DNA from: Porcincola intestinalis
GTDB lineage: Bacteria; Bacillota; Clostridia; Lachnospirales; Lachnospiraceae
Reading direction: 5' to 3'
Length of the DNA stretch: 64,000 nucleotides
Assembly (NCBI RefSeq): GCF_009696445.1
Contig: NZ_VULZ01000001.1
Location: 1-64,000, forward strand
The position numbers and the translations under genes were made by a program. Under the pieces are notes generated by a model. The model made no database searches and was not told the origin of the DNA. It saw only the letters and a program-made list of their open reading frames with translations. Shown here one piece after another: positions 13,566-21,891 of the stretch (position 1 is the stretch's first letter; every line of letters starts with the position of its first letter).

Positions 13566-15623
13566 TCAGGAATCTAGATCAAATGATAAGGTAACAGAAT
13601 TACAATCCAGACATATCCATTCCCACTGCTTTATCCGCTTTTCAAATCTTGCATTTTTTAATGGGTCTTGGATATAACGAGCTATAAGCTTATCATCATC
13701 TTCTAACAGTAAACAAACAAAATATTGTGCTCCATATTGATATGCTGCTGCATATTCATTGTTAGTCAATGAAAATCCAAAATCTTTTTTAACAGACTTT
13801 ACTTCTATATAACGGTGTTCTCCATCAGGTGTGGTGCTTTCCACATCATACCCATAATTCTTTAGGCTAACATCATATGCCTCATTCCCCATGCTTTCTT
13901 CTATAGAAACACATTTGCTCTCCGCATTTCTCCATTTCGCTATATGCGGAGAAAGAGCGCCCTCTTCCTTACCTTGCCGAGAACTATTAAATGTTGCAAC
14001 TTCCTCGTCTTGTGGTGTCTCTGAAATCAGATTTTTCGTTTCAACCTGTGCTTGAAACCATTTAATTTCAGAGTCTCCTAACCTGTCTTTTATTTCCCTT
14101 CTCAATGAAGGTTCGATCTCTTCTTCTTTCTCAACCAAATCCTCTATAGATGTATATTCGCCTCTATCATTCTTTATAATGAATGAATCCAATTTAGGTG
14201 AATACTCTGCATTTATGGCTGTTTCCATTTTGCTTTCTCTTATCGTCCCTATTAATAATTGGGTATATGTTTCAAGATTTAATTGTTTAACATAGTTCTT
14301 GTCTGATAGATCCTTCGAAATCACATCTATGCTGAGTCTTTTTGTACTATAACGACTCATAAATGGTTCTATCTCATCGATATTCTCATAAACTTGTTTA
14401 GGTAGTGAGTCTTTTGATATTTCTCCGTTTACAACTCTAACTGAGGATGGATTGTCAAGATCAAATGAAGCTGGTAATAATTTATATTCATTCGGAGAAA
14501 TCTTTTCCCCATTTTCAAGTTTTATCCATTTTCTGCTAGTTATATCAGTTTCAATTAATCCATCCAAATAAAAATTGATTTTTGAAGTAGTTGATTTTTG
14601 CTGAAACAGTCTGAAAATATTCTTGTACTTTCCAGTATCTGCTTCGTTTAAAGCTTTCTCAAAAACTAAGCCTATAATCTGTGAAATACGTTTTAAAGAG
14701 TCTTTTGTCTTATCATCCAGTGTAATATGTTTTCTTGATGGGTCCGTTGAAAAATCAGCATTTATCTTACATAGAACAATTGATTTTTCTAATGTTGGCA
14801 AATAACAGTGGTACACTGCTTGTTCCTCTTTACATGGAACAATAATTCCATCCTTTATTAAGAACGCAACTGCTGCATCTCGGTTTTTCACTATCATCCA
14901 TTCAGTTGTGTCAAGTGCATTTTGTATCTCAACATGCTCATTTCCAAAGTTTGAGAAACGTCCTATGCTATATTGATCTTTAAAATCACAAATATCAAAA
15001 ACACATTCATATACATTATTTAAGAACAAGAAAAATCCATCATTTACATCCCTTAGCTCTTCTAGATAGATATCTACATCTACATTTGTAAATACAAAAA
15101 TCGTAGAATATCCACTATCCTTAAGCACCTCAACATCGTCTTGAATCTTCTGCTCGACATTCTCTAAGTAGATTGGAATTCTTATAGTCGGAACATCTTC
15201 TGAATTCATATTAAGAAGCTTTGCGCATTTCTCCTTGGAAAATGAAAAATACGTGTTAGCAGAGTGTATTATTATTTCCTTTGAGACTGCTGATGCACTT
15301 TTAAAGCCTATTCCTCGATATCCAATTGTTTTACCTCTTTGTTTTTCACTTGCTCCCGATCTAGATATAGCCACCAAATCTTCTTCATCAAAAGGCTTCC
15401 CATTGTTGCCAAAATAGAGGTTCCCATTGTTATAAAATGAAATAATTCGTGTTGCCTTGGCATCATCTGCATTTTGAAGTAATTCTATAAACAACCTGCC
15501 ACAATAACTCTCTGCCATATAGTATTCCATCTTCGCCATATCAGAAATTAGTTGTGGGGATTGTTTAGCTTCATTAATAAACTTATCGCTTACTTCTTTT
15601 ACAACATCCTTAAATCTTCTCAT
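13566..15623 (-). CDS. Sacsin-like HATPase with C-terminal DUF3883 nuclease-like domain, putative defence effector
   Basis: A 685-residue AT-rich gene. The N-terminus is a GHKL/Hsp90-type ATPase: N-box FIELLQNADDA (Glu47, Asn51, Asp54), G1 box GNNGKPF (72-78) and lid IGYRGIGFKSAS (100-111), the sacsin-type arrangement. A long middle region shows no motif. Residues about 575-640 match DUF3883 (NO VEIN C-terminal domain), a PD-(D/E)xK-like fold, with Asp593 (YGYDVES), Glu607 and Lys609 (YIEVKSV). ATP-gated conformational control of a nuclease is the natural reading, and such pairs recur in bacterial defence loci, but function here is inferred. Its ATG overlaps the stop of the upstream gene (TAATG). 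Acts in the cytoplasm. Confidence 0.8.
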   Translation of the reverse strand: MRRFKDVVKEVSDKFINEAKQSPQLISDMAKMEYYMAESYCGRLFIELLQNADDAKATRIISFYNNGNLYFGNNGKPFDEEDLVAISRSGASEKQRGKTIGYRGIGFKSASAVSKEIIIHSANTYFSFSKEKCAKLLNMNSEDVPTIRIPIYLENVEQKIQDDVEVLKDSGYSTIFVFTNVDVDIYLEELRDVNDGFFLFLNNVYECVFDICDFKDQYSIGRFSNFGNEHVEIQNALDTTEWMIVKNRDAAVAFLIKDGIIVPCKEEQAVYHCYLPTLEKSIVLCKINADFSTDPSRKHITLDDKTKDSLKRISQIIGLVFEKALNEADTGKYKNIFRLFQQKSTTSKINFYLDGLIETDITSRKWIKLENGEKISPNEYKLLPASFDLDNPSSVRVVNGEISKDSLPKQVYENIDEIEPFMSRYSTKRLSIDVISKDLSDKNYVKQLNLETYTQLLIGTIRESKMETAINAEYSPKLDSFIIKNDRGEYTSIEDLVEKEEEIEPSLRREIKDRLGDSEIKWFQAQVETKNLISETPQDEEVATFNSSRQGKEEGALSPHIAKWRNAESKCVSIEESMGNEAYDVSLKNYGYDVESTTPDGEHRYIEVKSVKKDFGFSLTNNEYAAAYQYGAQYFVCLLLEDDDKLIARYIQDPLKNARFEKRIKQWEWICLDCNSVTLSFDLDS

Positions 15624-16252
15624 TAAAACATTTTCATAGCGAATGTCATGGCACCCGCCTGCTCCTCCTCATCTTTTATTCTTTCAATCCACGCAATACA
15701 AAAGCTCCTTATATGTTCTGGCTGAGTTAGTGGCCTTGAAAAATAAGCACTAGGATTATAACTATCTCCATACTGAAACATATCAATTATACAATCCCAT
15801 AAATAAGAATATTTACTATAAGTCTTATTTTTATATATTGCAGACAAGATATTATCTGCCTCTTGCAGATGATCAGTTCTAATCAAATAGCTAAGAACAT
15901 ATTTGGCACTGCAATACTCTGAAACAGGAGATTTAGTATATAAGATATCCAGCAAATAATGGTTTCTTGCAAATGTTTCTGCCGCATTAGCAAAGAAATT
16001 CTTTTCGCAAATAGCGTTTTCATATTGATAAACAAGTATGTACCCTGGATTTTTGTATTCGAACTCAACTTTACCAAAGTCAGTTGATATGCTGGTTATA
16101 TTATCATTTATACTCTCTTCCCAAACTCTAAGTCCCAGGTTTGGATCCATTTCCATTAGCTGTTGAATTGCAGATATTAGAGCATCACGATTTTTAGAAA
16201 TATCTCTTGACAATATTTTGTAGTTTTTTAATAATAATTCTTCTTTATTCAT
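15623..16252 (-). CDS. Helical partner protein of the HATPase-DUF3883 operon, unknown
   Basis: A 209-residue, AT-rich, mostly helical protein starting MNKEELLLKNYKILSRDISK after AAAGGAAACCGAA. Repeated helix pairs in the C-terminal half (ETFARNHYLLDILYTK, KYVLSYLIRTDHLQEADNIL, WDCIIDMFQYGDSY) suggest a TPR-like or HEAT-like array. No enzymatic motif, signal or membrane segment is visible. Its stop shares bases with the start of the HATPase gene (TAATG at 15625-15621), so the two proteins are made together and probably interact, as sensor or inhibitor with effector. I do not recognise the family. Confidence 0.6.
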   Translation of the reverse strand: MNKEELLLKNYKILSRDISKNRDALISAIQQLMEMDPNLGLRVWEESINDNITSISTDFGKVEFEYKNPGYILVYQYENAICEKNFFANAAETFARNHYLLDILYTKSPVSEYCSAKYVLSYLIRTDHLQEADNILSAIYKNKTYSKYSYLWDCIIDMFQYGDSYNPSAYFSRPLTQPEHIRSFCIAWIERIKDEEEQAGAMTFAMKMF

Positions 16253-16407
16253 TTCGGTTTCCTTTCGCGTTATTATTAATCACTTGTAAGTACTCTGTTT
16301 TTCTTCGCTCCTCTAAACTAAGCAACATTGCTAATGCAAGCTAATGATATCTTATAATGTTCTAACAAAGATAACACATCCGCTAACCTATATAGACAAT
16401 ATGTAAT

Positions 16408-16496
16408 GGCCCCACATTTGTAACATCGCGGATTTACCTGTAAACTGTGATCGTCACAATCATGGTAACAGGGATTACCGCATACAAATGGAGGCC
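16408..16496 (+). ncRNA. Candidate IS110 bridge RNA (left end)
   Basis: Nested pairings in the stretch before the transposase: GGCC 16408-16411 with GGCC 16493-16496; CATTTGT 16415-16421 with ACAAATG 16484-16490; GCGG 16428-16431 with CCGC 16478-16481; CCTGT 16437-16441 with ACAGG 16468-16472; and an apical hairpin TGTGA-TCG-TCACA 16446-16458. The internal loops fit a recognition loop. IS110-group elements transcribe a bridge RNA from the left end. The full RNA may begin further upstream (16300-16400). Confidence 0.55.
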
Positions 16497-16501
16497 ACCA
16501 A

Positions 16502-17623
16502 ATGAATAATACCACAGTCTACGTCGGAATGGATGTCCACAAGAACTCTTTTTCTCTTTGCTGCTATACAGTCAGAGATGATGCTTGCTCTCATTATGTG
16601 AAGATTGATCCGGATTATCGGCTTGTCCTTGAATACATCGAAAGCATGCGTGAAATCTACGGCGATGACAGTAAGTTTATATGCGGTTATGAAGCCGGAT
16701 GTCTTGGCTATACGTTATATCATCAGATGAACGATCATGGTGTTGAGTGTATCATACTCGCTCCTTCCACTATGGCGAAGTCGCCTGTACAGAAAAAGAA
16801 AAAGACCGGTAGGCGGGATTCTGAGGTGATCGCTCGCTGCCTCGCTCATCATTCGTATCACAAGGTACATGTCCCTACCTCCGAAGAGGAACAGATCAAG
16901 GAGTTCATCCGCATGAGGGATGACCATAAACTGGCACTCAAGAAGATCAAGCAGCAGATCCTCGCGTTCTGCCTCCGCCATGGCTTTATTTACAATGCCG
17001 GTGCCAGCCATTGGACGGCTGCTCATCTCAGCTGGCTACGGAGCCTTGAACCAGAGGGACTCTATAAAGAGACCCTTAGTGAGTACCTTCTGACTTACGA
17101 TAAACTTACCGATACCCTGGAACGTCTTGACAGGCGTATCGAAGAACTGGCTGATCAGGACGCTTATCGGGAAAGCGTGCGGAAGCTCTGCTGTTTCCTT
17201 AGCATCAAAACGCAGACGGCACTTGCTGTCATCGTTAAAGTCGGCGATTTCAAACAGTTTGAGAAAGCTCAGCAGTTCGCCTCATACATCGGTCTGGTCC
17301 CCGGTAAGGACTCCAGCGGTGACGGGATCAACCGACTCCCGATCACGAAAGCCGGCAATACGCATGTCAAGAGGCTCCTTGTTGAAGCAACTCAGTCCTA
17401 CGGGCGCGGGAGTATCGGATTCAAATCCAAGGCTCTGAAAGCCCGCCAGGAAGGAAACCCTCCGGAAGTCATTGCCTACGCTGACAAAGCTAACGAACGT
17501 CTCCGCAGGAGGTATTACAGGATGACCCTGAAATGCGGTAAAAAAGTCAATGTCGTCAAAACATCAATTGCCCGCGAACTTGCCTGCTTCATGTGGGGAA
17601 TGATGACGGAAGAAACAGCATGA
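16502..17623 (+). CDS. IS110-family DEDD transposase (bridge-RNA-guided recombinase)
   Basis: A 373-residue transposase of full family length. The N-terminal RuvC-like domain has Asp11 (YVGMDVHKNSF), Glu64 (CGYEAG) and Asp106 (KTGRRDSEVIA). The C-terminal Tnp domain contains ASYIGLVPGKDSSGDG with the catalytic serine at 271 or 272, followed by ITKAGNTHVKRLL. All key residues are present and there is no frameshift, so it may be active. IS110 enzymes recombine donor and target DNA using a bridge RNA. The gene starts right after the structured left end; the ribosome site AATGGAGG overlaps its last stem. It has inserted into a YesM-type kinase gene. Confidence 0.93.
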   Translation: MNNTTVYVGMDVHKNSFSLCCYTVRDDACSHYVKIDPDYRLVLEYIESMREIYGDDSKFICGYEAGCLGYTLYHQMNDHGVECIILAPSTMAKSPVQKKKKTGRRDSEVIARCLAHHSYHKVHVPTSEEEQIKEFIRMRDDHKLALKKIKQQILAFCLRHGFIYNAGASHWTAAHLSWLRSLEPEGLYKETLSEYLLTYDKLTDTLERLDRRIEELADQDAYRESVRKLCCFLSIKTQTALAVIVKVGDFKQFEKAQQFASYIGLVPGKDSSGDGINRLPITKAGNTHVKRLLVEATQSYGRGSIGFKSKALKARQEGNPPEVIAYADKANERLRRRYYRMTLKCGKKVNVVKTSIARELACFMWGMMTEETA

Positions 17624-17647
17624 TCCTTATGACACTGTTCCGTTTCC

Positions 17648-17756
17648 GTCAAGGCTGCAGCAAAGCTGCCCCGCCTGCGGGGCAGGGTCTTGACCTCACC
17701 GTCGCATTGTCATTCTGGTAACGATCCCGCATAGGACGGCTTACGCCGCTATGCGG
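17648..17756 (+). other. Two hairpins in the IS110 right end
   Basis: Hairpin one: GTCAAG (17648-17653) with CTTGAC (17689-17694), enclosing CTGCCCCGCCTGCGGGGCAG (17666-17685). Hairpin two: CCGCATAG (17727-17734) with CTATGCGG (17749-17756), enclosing CGGC-TTAC-GCCG. No T-run follows, so these look like element-end structures rather than terminators. A right-end RNA, as in the IS1111 subgroup, is an alternative to the left-end bridge RNA. Confidence 0.55.
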
Positions 17757-17793
17757 CCAACTACAACTGAGCACACCCTGAAGAAGCTGTAAT

Positions 17794-18886
17794 AGCGAGC
17801 TGAAAAGCACAGATTTTTCCATTTACATTGTAGCTAACAACCATACAATTTTTTCCACAGAAAATAGCAGTACTTTAAATAAATTCGTGCAGCAGCGAAT
17901 ATTAAATGGTATTTCTCAGAACGTTGATGATTCGGAATATATGATTTATCACACCATTAATTCAACTACCGGGTGGGTCTTATACTGCATATTACCCTAT
18001 TCTTATCTCTATAAATCACAAAAAAGTATTTTTCTTCAATTTGCTTCTTGGAATTGTTTCGCTGACTGTAAGCCTTTATGCTGCCTATAATATTACACGC
18101 CGTATCACAAAACAAATTAATCTTCTTACAAATGCAATTGATAAACTGGAGAACCACGAATTCTCTACTATTCAGTTTGATACAAGTGATGAGATAGGAA
18201 GACTTGGACATCGTTTTCAAATTGTATCTGCAGAGAATCACAGACTTACTACATCGTTATATGAAACCACTCTCAAACATAAAGAAGCAGAACTGAAAAT
18301 GCTCCAATCGCAGATAAACCCTCATTTTTTATATAACACTTTAAATAATTTATACTGGATAACGAAGAAATCTCATGCTGATGATGCCGCAAAAATGGTG
18401 TTAAATCTTTCACATTTCTTTGAATTATCATTAAATCATGGAAATTCTGATACAACCATAAGGCAGGAACTTGATTTGGTCAGATATTATTTTGAAATCC
18501 AAAATGTCAGATTTAATAACCGTTTTGAATTAATCACAGACGTTCCAGATAAACTAATGGACTACGAAGTTTTCAATATTTTACTTCAGCCTTTGGTAGA
18601 AAACTGTATTCATCATGGTCTGGAAGGATTAGAATCTAAAGGAATCATCAAAATCTCAGGTAATCACATAGACAATTATTTAATTATTACTGTTCAAGAT
18701 AATGGGATAGGATATCCCAAAGGTACCAATCCTCTTGCCAAAGGATATGCATTATTTAATATTAATCAGAGACTTAAGCTAACGTATGGAGCAAATTCAG
18801 GGCTTGAGATCCATAGTTACCCCAAATACGGAACCATTGTGACTATAAATATTTATAAGCCAGACAAAACATATAAAACCTTATAA
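17794..18886 (+). pseudogene. YesM/LytS-type sensor histidine kinase, 5'-truncated and frameshifted
   Basis: The frame opens at the IS110 end with the C-terminal part of an extracellular sensing domain (STDFSIYIVANNHTIFSTEN...), reads into the second membrane helix, then shifts frame near 18030 in an A-run. It continues as helix NLLLGIVSLTVSLYAAYNI, a HAMP domain, the phosphoacceptor block QINPHFLYNTLNN and an ATPase domain (LLQPLVENCIHHGLEG, VQDNGIGYP). The N-terminal half and start are missing and no partner response regulator is present. AT-rich relative to the host. A dead remnant of a two-component system, probably for sugar sensing as in the YesM family. Confidence 0.8.
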
Positions 18887-18923
18887 CGAAGAGAGGTGTG
18901 CTTACCGCCCACCTCTCTTCGTT
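18885..18923. terminator. Perfect 14-base-arm hairpin after the kinase remnant
   Basis: AACGAAGAGAGGTG (18885-18898) pairs with CACCTCTCTTCGTT (18910-18923) around an 11-base loop. It directly follows the kinase stop. No T-run follows on either strand, so it may be a weak terminator or a mobile-element end. The stretch 18924-19098 holds no convincing gene. Confidence 0.45.
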
Positions 18924-19098
18924 CCCACGATATTTCTCTCAGATATCCGTCATTCATCACCAGACGGTTTTCTTCTGAATGCATATATGATTCATCTTCA
19001 TCACTACAGAAATCCATTGCCATATACTCCCCGTTTTCTGAATTTTCCGGTGTAAAAACACCGCCATTCCGGCGAGGTGGAAACCGCGAGTCCGGCCG

Positions 19099-20575
19099 AT
19101 GGAAACCGTGAATCCGGAAGCGCAGAAACCGCTTCACACCTTTTCGACTTCAACCAGAGCTGCGGGATGCAGCTTGAGGAGAAGAACGAGTGGGTTGTCC
19201 TTTCAACACGAATTGGCTGGGGCGCTTGAAAAATTGTATGCCAGTCTGTTCCCCTCCTACAGAGGATACCCGGCGAAACCTCTGAGGATGGCACTTGGGG
19301 CTCTCATTATCCAGAAACGCAAAAGCTGTCCGACCGCGCTTGTAAAGAGGATCGCCGAGAACCCGTATCTCCAGTACTTCCTTGGCATACAGCAGTACTC
19401 GCATAAGTGCCATTTTGAGGCAACATCGCTGGTCACATTTCGGAAAAGACTCAGCGTCAGCTTCCTGACGCGGGAAAACGAACTGTTCCTCGGAAAGACT
19501 GATGCTACGCCTGAACACGCCAGGAATAAGGTTTGCGTGTCGGAAGACGGGGAAAACAGCGGGACGTTCATCCTTGACGCTGCCTGTTCGCCATCAAACA
19601 TAAAGTATCCGCAGGGCTTTGTGCTCTTAAATAGCGGGCGCGTGAAGCTTGAGGAGATGATCGATTACTTCCATAAAACTTATGCCCCGTGGAAGAAACC
19701 AAGAACTTACCGGAATGTTGTCCGCAGGGAATACCTGGCTGTTGCAAAGAGCAAGAAACGTACGACAAAAAAGCTGCGTTCCCTGGTCCGCAAGCAGCTG
19801 GAGTGCCTACGCCGTGATCTTGGATACCTTGAGGCATATATGGCGGAAGGGTATGCCCTACCAGAAAAGTATACCGACTTCTATCTGACGATTATGGAGC
19901 TGTACCGTCAGCAAAAGTACATGTTTGACAACCATACACACATCGTTGAAGGCCGGATTGTCAGTATCAGCCAGCCATACCTGAGGCCGGTTATCCGGGG
20001 GGAAAGCAAAGAACCCGACAGAATTTGGCACAAATTATGATGTCAGCATCGATGAGAAAGGCCATGCCCGGCTGGAAAAGATCCAGTTTGACCCGTATAA
20101 TGAAGGCTCTGTGTTCCAGGGGGCGGTTGAAGCGTACTACCAGCGCAACGGCCATTATCCCGCAAGGGCGGTGGTTGACCAGATCTACCGGACGCGGAAG
20201 AACCGCGGTTATTGCAAAGAACATGGAATCCGGATGTCAGGGCCTAAGCTTGGCAGGCCGTCCAGGGAAGCGTCTACCAAAGAGGAATACCAGGACAATA
20301 CAGACCGGATCGAGGTGGAACGCTTCTTCAGCCTGGACAAGCGGTGCAGCGGCGCGGGGCTGGCCATGACCAGGCTGTCGGATACGACACTGTCATCGAT
20401 TGCCCTGTCAGTGTTTGTGACGAATCTATTCGCAATCCCTGCCGGCAATATTTTTTTGCTTTATTTGCGGAAAGCGAAAACGGCACAGATTCTAGCCATT
20501 TCATCGAATTCGAAGCAGCGTAACCTCCCGCCGCGGGTATTCACAGCTGTTCGTGGTTTTTGGGGGCTTTGTTGA
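19099..20575 (+). pseudogene. IS1182/IS5-like transposase with several frameshifts
   Basis: Pieces of one DDE transposase in changing frames. An N-terminal piece reads FNQSCGMQLEEKNEWVVLST in one frame near 19150-19215. The frame then shifts to ALEKLYASLFPSYRGYPAKP and LRMALGALIIQKRK, then continues to a stop at 20040 after a shift in a G-run near 19998. The last piece (VFQGAVEAYYQRNGHYPARA, then DRIEVERFFSLDKRCSGAGL) carries the C-terminal catalytic block. At least three frameshifts make it inactive. A probable element end, GTTGAGCAGACAC, follows the last codons. Confidence 0.8.
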
Positions 20576-20608
20576 GCAGACACTAACTAACTGACATTGG
20601 ATTCTGAA

Positions 20609-20793
20609 CAGTTACCTTTTTCCACCGTACGCTTTCCGTTCGAACCAGTACCCCTGTCCCGGTGGTGTATGCCGGAAAGTCCATAGGGATAAAGGCCTAT
20701 CCGGAAATGATCGAGATCTCCTCTCCTGCGGTAAACGGATATCGATCCATGAACTTTATCAGGATAAACTGCGACAAACCATTTTGGGCATAA
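20609..20793 (+). pseudogene. Orphan 3' gene fragment
   Basis: A frame of about 60 codons without a start, running from the IS end to a stop at 20791-20793: ...TPVPVVYAGKSIGIKAYPEM, then IEISSPAVNGYRSMNFIRIN and CDKPFWA. The composition looks coding. It is probably the tail of a gene cut by the neighbouring transposon. I do not recognise the product. Confidence 0.35.
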
Positions 20794-20826
20794 GAAAACC
20801 CCAGAAATGGCGTTTCCGGGGTTTTC
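20794..20826 (-). terminator. Terminator of the rplM-rpsI transcript
   Basis: GAAAACCCC (20794-20802) pairs with GGGGTTTTC (20818-20826). On the minus strand the stem is followed by TTTTCTTATG, so it ends the rplM-rpsI operon; it may also stop transcription coming from the island on the plus strand. Confidence 0.8.
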
Positions 20827-20865
20827 TCGTGTTTGCTGATCCCGATTATCCTTCGGTAACTGAGA

Positions 20866-21258
20866 TTAACGCTTGCTGAACTGAGGTGCTCTGCGGGCCT
20901 TCTTCAGACCATACTTCTTACGTTCCTTCATACGAGGATCTCTCGTCAGGAAGCCTGCATCCTTCAGCGGCTTTCTGTACTCCGGATCTGCCTCCAGAAG
21001 GGCACGGGAGATGCCGTGGCGGATGGCACCGGCCTGTCCGGTTGTGCCGCCGCCGTTGACGTTGACCAGGACATCAAACTTGTCCGCATTCTCGGTCAGT
21101 ACAAGCGGCTGACGAACGATGGTCTTCAGCGTCTCAAGACCGAAGTACTCATCGATATCTCTCTTGTTGATCGTGATCTTTCCGGTTCCCGCTACAAGAT
21201 AGACGCGGGCAACAGAGCTCTTTCTTCTTCCGGTTCCGTAGAACTTATCGCTAGCCAA
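20866..21258 (-). CDS. rpsI: Ribosomal protein S9
   Basis: A 130-residue small-subunit protein placed near the decoding centre. It begins [21 protein letters not shown], has the conserved [20 protein letters not shown] block in the middle (residues 70-89) and the basic tail [17 protein letters not shown] that contacts the P-site tRNA. Full length for the family. It follows rplM by 17 bases and ends at a terminator, so it is the last gene of the rplM-rpsI unit. Confidence 0.98.
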   Translation of the reverse strand: MASDKFYGTGRRKSSVARVYLVAGTGKITINKRDIDEYFGLETLKTIVRQPLVLTENADKFDVLVNVNGGGTTGQAGAIRHGISRALLEADPEYRKPLKDAGFLTRDPRMKERKKYGLKKARRAPQFSKR

Positions 21259-21275
21259 AGTACGTTCCCTCCCTC

Positions 21276-21704
21276 TTAGAATGTAAGCGTCTCAGGATTC
21301 TGCGCCTGATGCTTGTGATCCGGGCCTGCATAGACAAACAGCTTCTTCTGCATCTGTCTTCCGAGCGATCCATGAGGAAGCATTCCGAATACTGCGTGCT
21401 CGATAACCTTTTCCGGCTTTGTCGCAATCGCCTCGCGAAGGCTTGTGAACTTTGCCCCGCCGACGAACTTGGAGTGCGTGAAATAGGTCTTCTGGTCAAG
21501 CTTCTTACCGGTGGTCTTCACCTTCTCAGCATTGACAACGATCACATAATCCCCGGTATCAAGGAACGGTGTATAGGTCGGCTTATTCTTTCCTCTGAGG
21601 ACAGAAGCGACTTCACTGGCCAGACGTCCAAGCGTCTTACCGTTTGCATCGACTACATACCACTTTCTTTCGATCGTAGATGGTGTCGCCATATAGGTTT
21701 TCAT
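21276..21704 (-). CDS. rplM: Ribosomal protein L13
   Basis: A 142-residue large-subunit protein, an early assembly protein binding 23S rRNA. The start at 21704 ([20 protein letters not shown]) follows ATGGAGGAAAATCG; an upstream in-frame ATG lies within the RNA leader. The motif [18 protein letters not shown] and the C-terminal [20 protein letters not shown] are diagnostic. It has its own promoter (21863-21891), which overlaps the truA end, and a structured leader, so it is not dependent on the ecf-truA transcript. Confidence 0.97.
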   Translation of the reverse strand: MKTYMATPSTIERKWYVVDANGKTLGRLASEVASVLRGKNKPTYTPFLDTGDYVIVVNAEKVKTTGKKLDQKTYFTHSKFVGGAKFTSLREAIATKPEKVIEHAVFGMLPHGSLGRQMQKKLFVYAGPDHKHQAQNPETLTF

Positions 21705-21862
21705 CGATTTTCCTCCATTATCAGCATTACGTCCGCAGCCGAGAGTGCTGCGTCTTACGATGGACTGGCAGAAGTTATATCCGCCCTTCCTGGTATGGAA
21801 AAGCGTTCTTTCCGGTAAACGCTTATCACTCAGAGATGAGCGGCTCATAGCCGCACTGAATT
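21705..21862 (-). ncRNA. Structured leader of rplM, probable L13 autoregulatory leader
   Basis: Between promoter and rplM lies a 150-base untranslated leader. It holds two clear stems: AAGCGTT with AACGCTT (21801-21824) and CGCAGC with GCTGCG (21734-21752), plus the segment CGTAAGACGCAGC. Firmicutes carry an L13 leader here that represses rplM-rpsI when L13 is in excess. The identity is by position and structure, not by a model search. Confidence 0.5.
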
Positions 21863-21891
21863 ATTATATTCATGGGGATCGCCCCTGTCAA
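21863..21891 (-). promoter_or_regulatory. rplM-rpsI promoter
   Basis: Minus-strand TTGACA (21891-21886) and TATAAT (21868-21863) with a 17-base spacer form a consensus promoter. It overlaps the stop codon region of truA. Confidence 0.85.

Larger units (their letters stand above)
16390..17793 (+). mobile_element. IS110-family insertion element, apparently intact
   Basis: It carries a complete DEDD transposase with long non-coding ends: a structured left end (16408-16496) and hairpins at the right end (17648-17756). The element lies between the defence-like operon and a truncated YesM-type kinase whose frame begins at about 17794, which marks the right boundary. IS110 elements lack long terminal inverted repeats, so the left boundary is approximate. 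Confidence 0.65.
11310..20600. mobile_element. Accessory island of nested insertion elements and AT-rich cargo
   Basis: Between the esterase gene and rpsI lies about 9.3 kb of foreign DNA. It contains remnants or copies of IS21, IS605/TnpB, IS3, IS110 and IS1182-like elements, a broken sensor kinase, an orphan gene fragment and an intact, visibly AT-rich two-gene operon (13566-16252). Base composition changes sharply from flanking host DNA. There is no integrase or clear end repeats, so it grew by repeated insertion rather than as one integrative element. Confidence 0.85.

Noticed and set aside
18853-19137. Minus-strand frame with a sensible-looking stretch (MAMDFCSDEDESYMHSEENR)
   Set aside because: It crosses a perfect hairpin and runs into the antisense of the transposon remnant; no ribosome site and no family recognised. 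It might be a small gene fragment but cannot be supported.
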